Part shown: positions 7,377 through 15,697 of the stretch, piece by piece | How the letters are laid out: each line of letters begins with the position of its first letter | Position numbering within the stretch: position 1 is the stretch's first letter | DNA from: Stenotrophomonas lactitubi | Lineage (GTDB): Bacteria > Pseudomonadota > Gammaproteobacteria > Xanthomonadales > Xanthomonadaceae | Assembly: GCF_002803515.1 (NCBI RefSeq) | Contig: NZ_PHQX01000003.1 | Coordinates: forward strand, 62,001-126,000 | Length of the DNA: 64,000 nt | Direction of reading: 5' to 3' | Notes under the pieces: generated by a model | Seen by the model: only the letters and a program-made list of their open reading frames with translations | Told to the model about the DNA's origin: nothing | Databases searched by the model: none | Program-made: the position numbers and the translations under genes

Positions 7377-10064
7377 ATGAACTGGTTGAACGAGGTGCTG
7401 AACAACGACCCGAATCCTGTGGAAACTCAGGAGTGGATCGAGTCGTTGAAGGCCGTTATTGATGTCGAGGGCCCCGAGCGCGCGCATCAGCTGCTGGAAG
7501 GCATGGTGGAACTGACCCGTCGTTCGGGTGCCTATCTGCCGTTCTCTCCCACTACCGAATACGTCAACACCATCGAGCCGCAGCTGGAGGCGAAGAGCCC
7601 GGGCAACGCCGAACTGGAATGGCGCATCCGTTCGATCATCCGCTGGAACGCGATGGCCACCGTGGTGCGCGCCAACCGCAAGCCGGGTGACCTGGGCGGC
7701 CACATCGCTTCGTTCGCCTCCGGCGCAACGCTGTACGACGTGGGCTTCAACCACTTCTGGCGCGCCCCGAGCGAGAACCACCCAGGCGACCTGCTGTTCA
7801 TCCAGGGCCACAGCGCCCCGGGCATCTATGCGCGTTCCTTCCTGGAAGGCCGCATCAACGAAGAGCAGCTGGACAAGTTCCGCATGGAAGTGGACGGCGG
7901 CGGTCTGTCGTCGTACCCGCATCCGTGGCTGATGCCGGAATACTGGCAGACCCCGACCGTGTCGATGGGCCTGGGCCCGCTGGCCGCCATCTACCAGGCG
8001 CAGTTCATGCGCTACCTGGAAAACCGAGGCCTGATCGAGAAGTCCGACCGCAAGGTGTGGTGCTTCATCGGCGACGGCGAGAGCGACGAGCCGGAAACCC
8101 TGGGTGCCATCGCGCTGGCCGGCCGTGAAGGCCTGGACAACCTGATCTTCGTGGTGAACTGCAACCTGCAGCGCTTGGATGGCCCGGTGCGCGGCAACGG
8201 CAAGATCATCCAGGAACTGGAAGGCGTGTTCCGTGGCGGCGGCTGGAATGTCATCAAGCTGCTGTGGGGCGGTTACTGGGATGCCCTGCTGGCCAAGGAC
8301 ACCAATGGCGTCCTGAAGAAGCTGATGATGGAAACCGTCGACGGCGAATACCAGAACTGCAAGGCCTTCGGCGGCGCGTATACCCGCGAGCATTTCTTCG
8401 GCAAGTACCCGGAAACCGCTGCGATGGTTGCCGGCCTGAGCGACGACGACATCTGGCGCCTGAACCGTGGTGGCCACGACCCGCACAAGGTGTACGCCGC
8501 CTACCACCAGGCCGTGAACACCAAGGGCATGCCGACCGTGATCCTGGCCAAGACGGTCAAGGGTTACGGCATGGGCAGCGCCGGTGAGGCACTGAACCCG
8601 ACCCACCAGACCAAGAAGCTGGACGACGAAGCGGTGCGCCACTTCCGCGACCGCTTCAACATTCCGGTGACCGACGCGCAGCTGGCCGATGGCCAGGTGC
8701 CGTTCTACCACCCGGGCCCGGATTCGCCGGAAGTGCAGTACCTGCAGGAACGCCGTGCGTCGCTGGGTGGTTACCTGCCGCAGCGCCGCCGCAAGGCCGA
8801 AAAGAGCTTCAACGCACCGAAGCTGGAAAGCTACGAGCGCCTGCTGAAGAGCAGCGGCGAGCGCAGCTACTCCACCACCATGGCCTTCGTGCAGAGCCTG
8901 AACATCACCCTGCGTGACAAGGAACTGGGCCCGCACATCGTGCCGATCGTGGCCGACGAAGCCCGTACCTTCGGCATGGAAGGCCTGTTCCGCCAGATCG
9001 GCATCTACGCGCCGTTCGGCCAGAAGTACAAGCCGGTCGACGCCGACCAGCTGATGTTCTACCGCGAAGACCAGAGCGGCCAGGTGCTGCAGCAGGGCAT
9101 CAGCGAGCCGGGTGCGATCAGCTCGTGGATGGCCGCCGGTACCAGCTACTCGGTCAGCAACGTGCCGATGCTGCCGTTCTACATCTACTACTCGATGTTC
9201 GGCTTCCAGCGCGTGGGCGACATCGCCTGGCAGGCTGCCGACATGCGTACCCGCGGCTTCCTGCTGGGTGGTACGGCCGGCCGCACCACGCTGAACGGTG
9301 AAGGCCTGCAGCACGAAGATGGCTTCAGCCATCTGGTGGCCGGTGGCATTCCGAACGTGCGCAGCTACGACCCGACCTTCGGCTTCGAAGTGACGGTGAT
9401 CCTGCAGCACGGCACCAAGGCGATGATGGAAGATCAGATTGACGAGTACTACTACGTCACCCTGATGAACGAGAACTACACCCACCCGGAAATGCCGGAA
9501 GGCGCGGCCGAAGGCATCGTCAAGGGCATGTACCTGCTGACCGACGCCGGCAAGCCGAAGAAGGGCGAGCTGCGCGTGCAGCTGCTGGGTTCGGGCACCA
9601 TCCTGCGCGAAGCGATTGCCGCGGCCGAGCTGCTGGACAAGGACTTCGGCGTGACCGCCGACATCTGGAGCTGCCCGAGCTTCAACGAACTGCGTCGCGA
9701 TGGTTTCGACGTGGAACGTGCCAACCGCCTGCATCCGGAAGGTGAGCAGCGCAAGGCCTACGTGACCGAACTGCTGGAAGGCCGCCAGGGGCCGGCGATT
9801 GCCGCCACCGACTATGTGCGTGCGTATGCGGACCAGATCCGTGCGTTCGTGCCGATGTCTTATACGGTGCTGGGTACCGATGGGTTTGGTCGCTCGGATA
9901 CGCGTGCGAACCTGCGCCGGTTCTTTGAGGTTGACCGGTACTACATCGCGCATGCCGCGATTGCGGCGCTGGCGAAGGACGGGAAGATGACCGCGAAGGA
10001 TGTGGCCCGGGCGATCAAGCAGTACAAGATTGATCCGGAGAAGGCTAACCCTGTTGGGGTTTGA
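7377..10064 (+). CDS. aceE: Pyruvate dehydrogenase E1 component, homodimeric type
   Basis: 895 aa, the usual length of gamma-proteobacterial AceE. It decarboxylates pyruvate with thiamine diphosphate and passes the acetyl group to the E2 subunit. The ThDP/Mg motif GDGESDEPETLGAI followed by NLIFVVNCNLQ is at about residues 232-256. Other landmarks are the DVGFNHFWRAP region, AKTVKGYGMG, and the C-terminal VLGTDGFGRSDTR that closes the transketolase fold. The ATG preceded by GGGAGC is used; upstream in-frame codons look non-coding. aceF and lpd are not next to it. The last 70 or so codons drift toward T/G-ending codons just before the AT-rich island. Confidence 0.97.
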   Translation: MNWLNEVLNNDPNPVETQEWIESLKAVIDVEGPERAHQLLEGMVELTRRSGAYLPFSPTTEYVNTIEPQLEAKSPGNAELEWRIRSIIRWNAMATVVRANRKPGDLGGHIASFASGATLYDVGFNHFWRAPSENHPGDLLFIQGHSAPGIYARSFLEGRINEEQLDKFRMEVDGGGLSSYPHPWLMPEYWQTPTVSMGLGPLAAIYQAQFMRYLENRGLIEKSDRKVWCFIGDGESDEPETLGAIALAGREGLDNLIFVVNCNLQRLDGPVRGNGKIIQELEGVFRGGGWNVIKLLWGGYWDALLAKDTNGVLKKLMMETVDGEYQNCKAFGGAYTREHFFGKYPETAAMVAGLSDDDIWRLNRGGHDPHKVYAAYHQAVNTKGMPTVILAKTVKGYGMGSAGEALNPTHQTKKLDDEAVRHFRDRFNIPVTDAQLADGQVPFYHPGPDSPEVQYLQERRASLGGYLPQRRRKAEKSFNAPKLESYERLLKSSGERSYSTTMAFVQSLNITLRDKELGPHIVPIVADEARTFGMEGLFRQIGIYAPFGQKYKPVDADQLMFYREDQSGQVLQQGISEPGAISSWMAAGTSYSVSNVPMLPFYIYYSMFGFQRVGDIAWQAADMRTRGFLLGGTAGRTTLNGEGLQHEDGFSHLVAGGIPNVRSYDPTFGFEVTVILQHGTKAMMEDQIDEYYYVTLMNENYTHPEMPEGAAEGIVKGMYLLTDAGKPKKGELRVQLLGSGTILREAIAAAELLDKDFGVTADIWSCPSFNELRRDGFDVERANRLHPEGEQRKAYVTELLEGRQGPAIAATDYVRAYADQIRAFVPMSYTVLGTDGFGRSDTRANLRRFFEVDRYYIAHAAIAALAKDGKMTAKDVARAIKQYKIDPEKANPVGV

Positions 10065-10098
10065 TTGACGGGTGGACTTGATTCTCAGCTATTGAGAT

Positions 10099-10123
10099 AG
10101 TGGGCCCATATGATGGGCCCACT
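10099..10123 (+). promoter_or_regulatory. Perfect hairpin between aceE and the island operon
   Basis: An 11-bp perfect stem (AGTGGGCCCAT / ATGGGCCCACT) with a 3-nt loop lies 35 nt after the aceE stop and 6 nt before the AGGAG of the next gene. No T-run follows, so it could be an aceE terminator of unusual type, an operator, or an RNA element controlling the 66-aa gene. Confidence 0.5.
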
Positions 10124-10140
10124 AACGTAGGAGAACGTCT

Positions 10141-10341
10141 ATGAGTTCGGAAGTCCGAGAACTGAAGCGGCATCTAAAGACGATTGAAAGGAAGTCAGTT
10201 CTAGATATTCAGCAGGCTCAGACCAGTCAGAATATTAATGGTTCAGTTAAGGTTGACGCTTCCAAGGTTTACGTAGGTTTCGTGGACGCACGTCATGCAG
10301 TGAATGCGCTTAGGAAGAGAATTCAAGAGCAGATTCGATAA
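10141..10341 (+). CDS. Small protein, first gene of the putative defence operon
   Basis: 66 aa, preceded by AGGAGA 7-8 nt before the ATG. Residues 1-30 look like an amphipathic helix rich in Lys, Glu and Gln (VRELKRHLKTIERKSVLDIQ), followed by a short strand region (VKVDASKVYVGF) and a basic C-terminal helix. It has no signal peptide or cysteines. Codon use is AT-rich like the next two genes and unlike aceE. It lies 15 nt before the membrane-protein gene, so all three are probably one transcript. No family recognised. Confidence 0.65.
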   Translation: MSSEVRELKRHLKTIERKSVLDIQQAQTSQNINGSVKVDASKVYVGFVDARHAVNALRKRIQEQIR

Positions 10342-10356
10342 AATAGGGATGTATAT

Positions 10357-11328
10357 ATGGGGGCAGGAAGCTCAGCTATTGTTATGACAGCGCTGCTTAT
10401 TAGTGGCTATCTGTTTAACTTAATATTTCACCCTTTTCGATTTTTCTCTAACAGGGCGGAAGGGCAAAAGCTTTTCTTTATGGCTGCGGGCACCGGGTTA
10501 ATCCTCGGTGCTTTTGTTTTTCTGGCTGCTGGAATTCTCAGGCCGTCCCTTGACTCGGGGGCGTGGATCTTGCGAGCTGCACATGTAGTGGATCGTGCGA
10601 TTCCAGTTCCACATGCCTGCAAGCTTATTGCTATGATTCTCGGCTCAATAGTATCCGCGTCGCTGCTAAATCTATTCTCTGTAATTCTAGTCGGAGGACA
10701 GCGTTCGAAGCCTCATGTAAGCAATATTTTGCATCAGCGAGGGCGCGCGCAGTGTGTCTACGATCGACTTACTGAGCAGTTCGGTTCGCCTATGGCTCAG
10801 TTACTTCGGCGTGCCGTTGATGAGCAAAAGCTCGTTATGGTAACGCTTAAGTCGAGAAAGATATACTGCGGAAGGGTGTTTGAAGTCCCATCTAGAATCG
10901 ATCTTCCTGAGTCATGCATTGAGCTTCTGCCGACGTTCTCATCATTCAGAGATAAAGATACTCTTCGGATGGGGGAGAGGACCGAGTATCCAGTGGTTGA
11001 TATTTGGGTCGCCCGCCAGCGTGCATATACTCTGGAACAGCAAATTGAGATGTTCGATGCAAATGTCCATAAGGAAGTCCCTGCCAGGCTGAGCCAAAGT
11101 CCACAGGGGAGTAAATACATAAGAAGGGTTAGGCGGGGGTTGCAGAAGCAGTATGATGAGGCGGAGCGGCTCGTACGGCACCTCATGGGAGGGCGATCTC
11201 TAGATGTAGGAGATTGGATAAAGGTCCTCCCCGTGAAAGAGATCGATTCACTTTCATTCTTTGACTCGGGTGCATACAAGGATTGGTTTGCTAAGCCGAG
11301 CGTTGATTCCGGTCCGGTTGAGGATTAG
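10357..11328 (+). CDS. Membrane protein of the putative defence operon
   Basis: 323 aa. Three predicted transmembrane segments lie at about residues 7-24, 39-61 and 89-112, followed by a cytoplasmic domain of about 200 residues. Within it, LVMVTLKSRKIYCGRVFEVP (159-178) and CIELLPTFSSFRDKDTLRM look like a small beta-rich module; helices with many Arg/Gln follow. I do not recognise a named family. Between a small protein and an OLD-like nuclease, it may be the membrane sensor or effector of an abortive-infection system; that role is inference from position only. Confidence 0.65.
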   Translation: MGAGSSAIVMTALLISGYLFNLIFHPFRFFSNRAEGQKLFFMAAGTGLILGAFVFLAAGILRPSLDSGAWILRAAHVVDRAIPVPHACKLIAMILGSIVSASLLNLFSVILVGGQRSKPHVSNILHQRGRAQCVYDRLTEQFGSPMAQLLRRAVDEQKLVMVTLKSRKIYCGRVFEVPSRIDLPESCIELLPTFSSFRDKDTLRMGERTEYPVVDIWVARQRAYTLEQQIEMFDANVHKEVPARLSQSPQGSKYIRRVRRGLQKQYDEAERLVRHLMGGRSLDVGDWIKVLPVKEIDSLSFFDSGAYKDWFAKPSVDSGPVED

Positions 11329-11370
11329 ATATCTATTTCAAGGTGTTCGTAGATTTTTCTGCAGCCATCT

Positions 11371-11379
11371 GGGGGGGGG
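11371..11379 (+). repeat. Homopolymeric G9 tract next to the OLD-like start codon
   Basis: Nine consecutive G residues end 1 nt before the ATG of the OLD-like gene and are the only purine-rich Shine-Dalgarno candidate there. Such tracts are prone to slipped-strand length change, which would alter ribosome-site spacing. Confidence 0.7.
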
Positions 11380-11380
11380 T

Positions 11381-13189
11381 ATGAAATACATAAGCTTCTC
11401 AATTGAGAATTTTCGAGGCATCAAGAAACTTTCAATAGAGCTTCCCGATATTCCAAAGATACTAACTTTGGTTGGTCTCAATGAGAGTGGAAAGACAACA
11501 ATATTAGAGGCGCTTAATCATTTTACATACAATACGGAATCACTTGCCCCGCTTGACATAAAGGGGTACGGCATTAAGGATCCCAACAGCCTCATTCCTG
11601 TATCAAAGAAATCAAACTTCAATGGTTCTATTGTAATAAGGGCAATGGTGGCGATGGACGCGGCCGATGTCGCGGCCACGAACAAGCACCTCGCCAGCAC
11701 TGGAATCAAGGAGACGAGTCTCACGCCCCAGAGGTTTGAAATTAGACAGGAACTGAAGTTCGCGGATTCCGTTTTCTCTGCTGCAAGTAATACATGGAAC
11801 CTGCAATTTCAAACGAGAAGTGGTAAGTCTCGCGTGTTAAAGAGGGCGAAGGCGGAAGAATGGAAGTTGGCAGTTGCTTTTCTCAAGGAGCGAATGCCGT
11901 CTCTGATATACTTTCCGACGTTCAGTCTTGATTTTCCAGAAAAAATTTATCTGGAGAATGCTCCATCCGATGAAAAAAAGCATCAGTTCTACGTAAAGGT
12001 AATTCAAGACGTGCTTGATTCAGTTGGAAATGGAGCAACGGTTGAGAATCACATATCGAGGCGCCTTCTCAGCGATAAAGAGCATGATCGCGTGCCGCTA
12101 GATGGCACTCTGTTAGCCATCAGTCGAGCAGTTTCACATTCAGTCTTCTCAGCCTGGGATCGTGTATTTAACAAGCCCTCAGTGTTGAAGAGGGTGAGTG
12201 TTATCGGAGGAGTCGAAGAGAATTCAAAGGGTCTAGCTCCCTATCTACAGTTCCGGATAGAGGACTCTGATGGCTTCTTTCTTCTATCGGAACGCTCTGT
12301 TGGTTTTAGGTGGTTCTTTTCATTTCTGCTTCTCACTCAGTTCCGTGCATATAGACAGAATTCTCAAAAGAACTCCATATTTCTTTTTGACGAACCAGCC
12401 TCGAACCTGCATCCAGTAGCCCAAACTCGTTTGCTTGAGTGTCTTCCTATGCTGCTGGATGCGGGTAGCGTTATATATACAACGCACAGTCACCATCTGA
12501 TAAACCCAGATTGGCTAGGGTATGCGTACGTGGTGAAAAATAAGGGTGTAGGTGCCAGTATTGATCCAATTCAGGACCATTCAGAGACCGACATTTCTGC
12601 GACGCCATACTCGAAATTCGTCCATGATCATCCTGATCAAAGTTTCTTCTTTAAACCAGTCCTGGATGTTCTGGAATACACGCCGCGGCTGCTAGATGAC
12701 GTAGGCCCAGCGATTTTCCTTGAGGGTAAATCTGACTTCTACGCTATGCGACTTGCTCTGATGAGAGGTTCGAGAAAGATCTCTCTGATGCCGGGATCTG
12801 GTGCTGGGACTCTGGATACCCTCATAAGGCTGTATTCGGGATGGGGGCGTCAATTCTCCATACTGCTGGACTCAGATGCTGAGGGGCGGCTACAAAAGAA
12901 GCGATATGAAGATATATTTGGTCCGCTCGTAAAAGGACGAATATTCACATACGAGGATCTAAATCCTGAATTGGTGAAGGCTACCATTGAAAGCCTGCTT
13001 GATGATCAGGATAAAAATGATATATTGAACCAGTTTCTTCCAGGTGTACAAAAGGCTAATAAGAAGGCATTGCTCAACGCCATGCAACAGGCATGTGCTT
13101 CAAGTTCTGGATTCTCATTCACGGACGCGACACAAGTCAGGTTGCTCTCTGTCCTGGATAAGCTCGAGCAGGCGGCAATTTCTGCATGA
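11381..13189 (+). CDS. OLD-like ATPase with C-terminal TOPRIM nuclease domain
   Basis: 602 aa. An SMC/ABC-type ATPase is complete: Walker A GLNESGKTT (32-40), signature LSERSVGFR (302-310), Walker B IFLFDEP (333-339), D-loop SNLHP (341-345) and H-motif TTHSHHL (367-373). A TOPRIM-like domain follows, with LEGKSD (Glu448) and DSDAEG (497-502), the acidic residues that bind metal in OLD-family nucleases. OLD nucleases act in phage exclusion and in Gabija, PARIS-like and retron systems. The usual partners (UvrD-like helicase, reverse transcriptase) are missing; a small protein and a membrane protein precede it. AT-rich codon use suggests transfer. Confidence 0.88.
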   Translation: MKYISFSIENFRGIKKLSIELPDIPKILTLVGLNESGKTTILEALNHFTYNTESLAPLDIKGYGIKDPNSLIPVSKKSNFNGSIVIRAMVAMDAADVAATNKHLASTGIKETSLTPQRFEIRQELKFADSVFSAASNTWNLQFQTRSGKSRVLKRAKAEEWKLAVAFLKERMPSLIYFPTFSLDFPEKIYLENAPSDEKKHQFYVKVIQDVLDSVGNGATVENHISRRLLSDKEHDRVPLDGTLLAISRAVSHSVFSAWDRVFNKPSVLKRVSVIGGVEENSKGLAPYLQFRIEDSDGFFLLSERSVGFRWFFSFLLLTQFRAYRQNSQKNSIFLFDEPASNLHPVAQTRLLECLPMLLDAGSVIYTTHSHHLINPDWLGYAYVVKNKGVGASIDPIQDHSETDISATPYSKFVHDHPDQSFFFKPVLDVLEYTPRLLDDVGPAIFLEGKSDFYAMRLALMRGSRKISLMPGSGAGTLDTLIRLYSGWGRQFSILLDSDAEGRLQKKRYEDIFGPLVKGRIFTYEDLNPELVKATIESLLDDQDKNDILNQFLPGVQKANKKALLNAMQQACASSSGFSFTDATQVRLLSVLDKLEQAAISA

Positions 13190-13334
13190 TGACTTCAGGG
13201 TGTTTCAGTCGAGGGCGTTGGCGACTCTTGAAAATGGCATCGGCGTAAAGTAGATACTTCATCCTGCATGAGCCCTTGTGGGTTAAGGAAAGTCAGGAAA
13301 TCAAGAAGTCTCGCTTTGCCGAGGAGTAGACTTT

Positions 13335-14252
13335 CTATGCATTAGAAGAATGGAAGGGCCTCGAAATCTCCATTCTTCTATCAAAAACGACGTCTCGGTG
13401 AAATTCCAAGAAGCTAAGCTGCTTCCGAGAAAAGATCCCGTATCGAATTGATGTATCAAACTTCAGGCCGAACCGAACTTGGACGTCAGATGGTAGGCTG
13501 CTCGAAACTAGTAGGCGACCGCTCGCCGAAAAGCTAATCCATCCGCGATCAAAGAGCAGATCGGCATGCGGAGCCAGAAGAAGACCGTTCTCCCCATCAA
13601 CACGCTCACTATGAGTGCTATCAGCCCATGGCTTGATATGGCTCGCGCGGAGGAATCTCAGGTCCTCAATGCCGGTCAGTCGGCAGCCCTTCTCAACGCC
13701 AATCAGGCGCTCGCGAAACAGACGTTGCTTCGTTCGCACTTCGGTTTCGCGTCTTGTGCTGGTCGCGCCAACGTCATCGATAGCGGCATCGATCTCAGCT
13801 TGGTCCGTCTCACTTGCGGCGAGCCCCAGCGAGGCTTCCAGCGATCTCAAGCGGAACACGATGGCAGATCTTAGCTGCCCTTCTCGATCTGGCGTGCCAG
13901 GTTGAACATAGGAGGACTGGCACATGAACCTACCTAGGTACCGGTAGGGCCGCCCCTTGCCCATCATCTGAAACACTACGAGCGTCTTGCCATCCTTGAC
14001 GTGCTCGCCAATCGCTCGGTTGCCCGCCACATACTTCATGTCTCCGATTTGACCCTCGCCGAAGTAGTGAAAGACTTCGTCGTCGTCCCAGAAATCATGG
14101 TAGCCGTGAGACACGCCCGCCTCGCCAGTGAACGCGATGACTAGCGGATGCTCCTTGGGTGTCGAAATGCCGCCTTGCTGTTGCCCGCCAAATACGCCAT
14201 GGATCTGCTTTTGACGGTTGTAGAGTGCGCCCACCTCGAATGGGAGTTCCAT
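13335..14252 (-). CDS. HNH restriction endonuclease with SRA-like N-terminal domain (type IV/McrA-like)
   Basis: 305 aa. The N-terminal half (G-ALYNRQKQIHGVFGGQQQGG, then G-YHDFWDDDEVFHYFGEGQIGD, GNRAI, L-V-V-F) has the pattern of the ScoMcrA-type SRA-like domain, which reads modified DNA. The C-terminal half is an HNH_2 nuclease: Cys190, ASHIKPW (His205), ENGLLL (Asn222), and HADLLFD (His229, Asp231). Together these indicate a modification-dependent restriction enzyme that would cut methylated or otherwise modified foreign DNA. It is on the strand opposite the OLD-like operon and convergent with it. Its GC content is lower than that of core genes. Confidence 0.82.
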   Translation of the reverse strand: MELPFEVGALYNRQKQIHGVFGGQQQGGISTPKEHPLVIAFTGEAGVSHGYHDFWDDDEVFHYFGEGQIGDMKYVAGNRAIGEHVKDGKTLVVFQMMGKGRPYRYLGRFMCQSSYVQPGTPDREGQLRSAIVFRLRSLEASLGLAASETDQAEIDAAIDDVGATSTRRETEVRTKQRLFRERLIGVEKGCRLTGIEDLRFLRASHIKPWADSTHSERVDGENGLLLAPHADLLFDRGWISFSASGRLLVSSSLPSDVQVRFGLKFDTSIRYGIFSRKQLSFLEFHRDVVFDRRMEISRPFHSSNA

Positions 14253-14359
14253 CCTAGATCCCTGTTCCAGAAGCTAAGTGCTCAGGATTCTAGCTAGAAC
14301 CAGGTTACTTGTGTCATTGGTTGACGCGTTTGGCTGCTGGGACAGGGTGCAGATGGCTG

Positions 14360-14773
14360 CTATTGGGGCGCAGACCGAGGGCAGCTGTTCTCAGGTGCGC
14401 TCAAGTTCCTCCTGCGTCCTTCTGGTGAGCCCCATCCATCTTTCCAGCGCTGTAGCTCCATTGCATCGTTTCCAGCCGTAGACATGGTGACTATCAGAAG
14501 AGTGGGCCCTGAGTTGTCCACGAATAGGATGGGATCGCCGCGCACGTTCAGATCAAAGAAGCGTGTACTGAAGTCGTGCTTTCCGATGATGACGCCTTGG
14601 CAAGCCAACTCTTCGGAAAAGCTCTCGGCCTCGGCTTGAAACAGCGCGAACTCCGAGTCGGCGAGTCTTGGGTAGATCTCAAAATCTATTGTGGAGGCCG
14701 GGGCATTCGCCCCGCCAATGATCAATCCCAGTAACGATGCCGCTGTCAGGGCAAGCAAAGTCCGGCTCGGCAT
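14360..14773 (-). CDS. Exported hypothetical protein
   Basis: 137 aa with a signal peptide of about 24 residues (MPSRTLLALTAASLLGLIIG then GANA). The mature part has predicted beta strands (PTLLIVTMS, DPILFVDNSG) and two Cys residues that could form a disulfide. No family recognised. It is moderately AT-rich and lies between the restriction gene and a DUF-like gene with a structured leader. It may be cargo of the same island. Confidence 0.55.
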   Translation of the reverse strand: MPSRTLLALTAASLLGLIIGGANAPASTIDFEIYPRLADSEFALFQAEAESFSEELACQGVIIGKHDFSTRFFDLNVRGDPILFVDNSGPTLLIVTMSTAGNDAMELQRWKDGWGSPEGRRRNLSAPENSCPRSAPQ

Positions 14774-14876
14774 AGTGAGGCCAGTGTTGGAGGCTAAAGG
14801 GCTGAGGTTGCGGTGAATGCTCTGGACCGCGAAACGATCGGGCGCACCGCAATCGACGTACGTAGCGAAGCGCGCG

Positions 14877-15245
14877 CTACTCCCGCACCTGCAACCGCTC
14901 AGCCACCTGCGCAGTCAACGCCACACACACCATCTTCAACCCTTCCATCACCCGATCCCCCAGGTACTCCTCGGGCGCGCCGTTCTGCCGAGTCCGCTCC
15001 GCAGCCAACATAAGCTCGGCCACCACGCGCAGCCCAGCCAACGCGCAGTCCGCATCCGCCAGCTCAAGGCAACGCCCAGGCAGTTGATGCCGTTCCGGCC
15101 AAGGCTGGCCGTCGGCAGCCGCACCGGTTCCGATGCGGCGCAGCGTGGCAACGAAGGTGTTGGGATCGACGGACGGTTCGCGCTCGGCTTCAGCGTTTTC
15201 CGGATCGTACTGCGCGTGCAGGGAACGGAAGTCCGATGTGTTCAT
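14877..15245 (-). CDS. Small cytoplasmic protein of unknown function, behind a structured leader
   Basis: 122 aa. The start is fixed by GGAG seven nt upstream; a longer in-frame reading runs back through the hairpin-rich leader and encodes implausible sequence. The N-terminal part is acidic (YDPENAEAEREPSVDPNTF), the C-terminal part forms helices (CALAGLRVVAELMLAAERTR; RVMEGLKMVCVALTAQVAERL). No signal peptide. It superficially resembles the short DUF6124-type proteins of Pseudomonas in size and helix content, but I cannot confirm that. The leader at 15246-15480 is its most unusual feature. Confidence 0.6.
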   Translation of the reverse strand: MNTSDFRSLHAQYDPENAEAEREPSVDPNTFVATLRRIGTGAAADGQPWPERHQLPGRCLELADADCALAGLRVVAELMLAAERTRQNGAPEEYLGDRVMEGLKMVCVALTAQVAERLQVRE

Positions 15246-15480
15246 GGCAATGCTCCGTACAGGACAGATTGCAGCGCCACCAATAAAGGCGGCGGACGGT
15301 GCGTGGCTCGAAAACCGGTAAATGCCAGACCGGCGGGCACGAAGGCCCCCACGCACCGCCCGCCATGGAACGCGAACGGATTGCCAGCCGACGCCACACA
15401 AAAGGTGACGCCGGCTGGCAAGCGCATACAACTGGCAGATACACGGGTTTTCGAGTCCCGCGCCACCCTTTTTCGGTGGC
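15246..15480 (-). ncRNA. Candidate structured 5' leader RNA (cis-regulatory)
   Basis: Read on the minus strand, this stretch folds into a small hairpin (15462-15480), a closing stem pairing 15432-15455 with 15307-15328 (10 bp plus 6 bp), an inner 17-bp hairpin (15381-15421), a second inner hairpin (15332-15364) and a 7-bp hairpin just before the ribosome site (15275-15294). Mismatches on the plus strand (A-C) all become G-U on the minus strand, arguing that the minus-strand RNA is the functional form. 15291-15304 can instead pair with 15351-15364, competing with the second inner hairpin, as in switches. Identity unknown. Confidence 0.5.
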
Positions 15481-15697
15481 ACGCCAAGAGATACCCGCGT
15501 AGAGGCCAAATGCCAAGAAACTGCAGAACTGGCGATTGCCAATCCTGACGCTTTCGGGATTGTCGCACACGGTGTTAAGCCGGCAAGCGATTGCGCCGCA
15601 ACGGTCTTGAAGGGCTTGGCGCTATTGGCCCCAAGCGCAGGATGCCCACAGCCAGGCCCACGGCGTAGGACCAATTGCGACAGATTGGATCAGCGGT

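Noticed and set aside
7374-9953. An 859-codon open frame antisense to aceE
   Set aside because: It is the reverse shadow of a GC-rich, strongly coding gene; the translation is His/Val/Arg-rich without domains, and AceE is unambiguous on the plus strand.
15441-15470. A string resembling a tRNA T-arm and 3' end (GGGTTTTCGAGTCCCGCGCCA), which might mark an attachment site
   Set aside because: No acceptor, D or anticodon arms fit upstream, and the same bases are fully explained as one side of the long closing stem of the candidate leader RNA.
15190-15570. A 126-codon minus-strand frame running through the hairpin region
   Set aside because: It crosses every stem of the candidate leader, is rich in Cys/Trp/Arg, and has no ribosome site; the downstream 122-aa frame is better supported.
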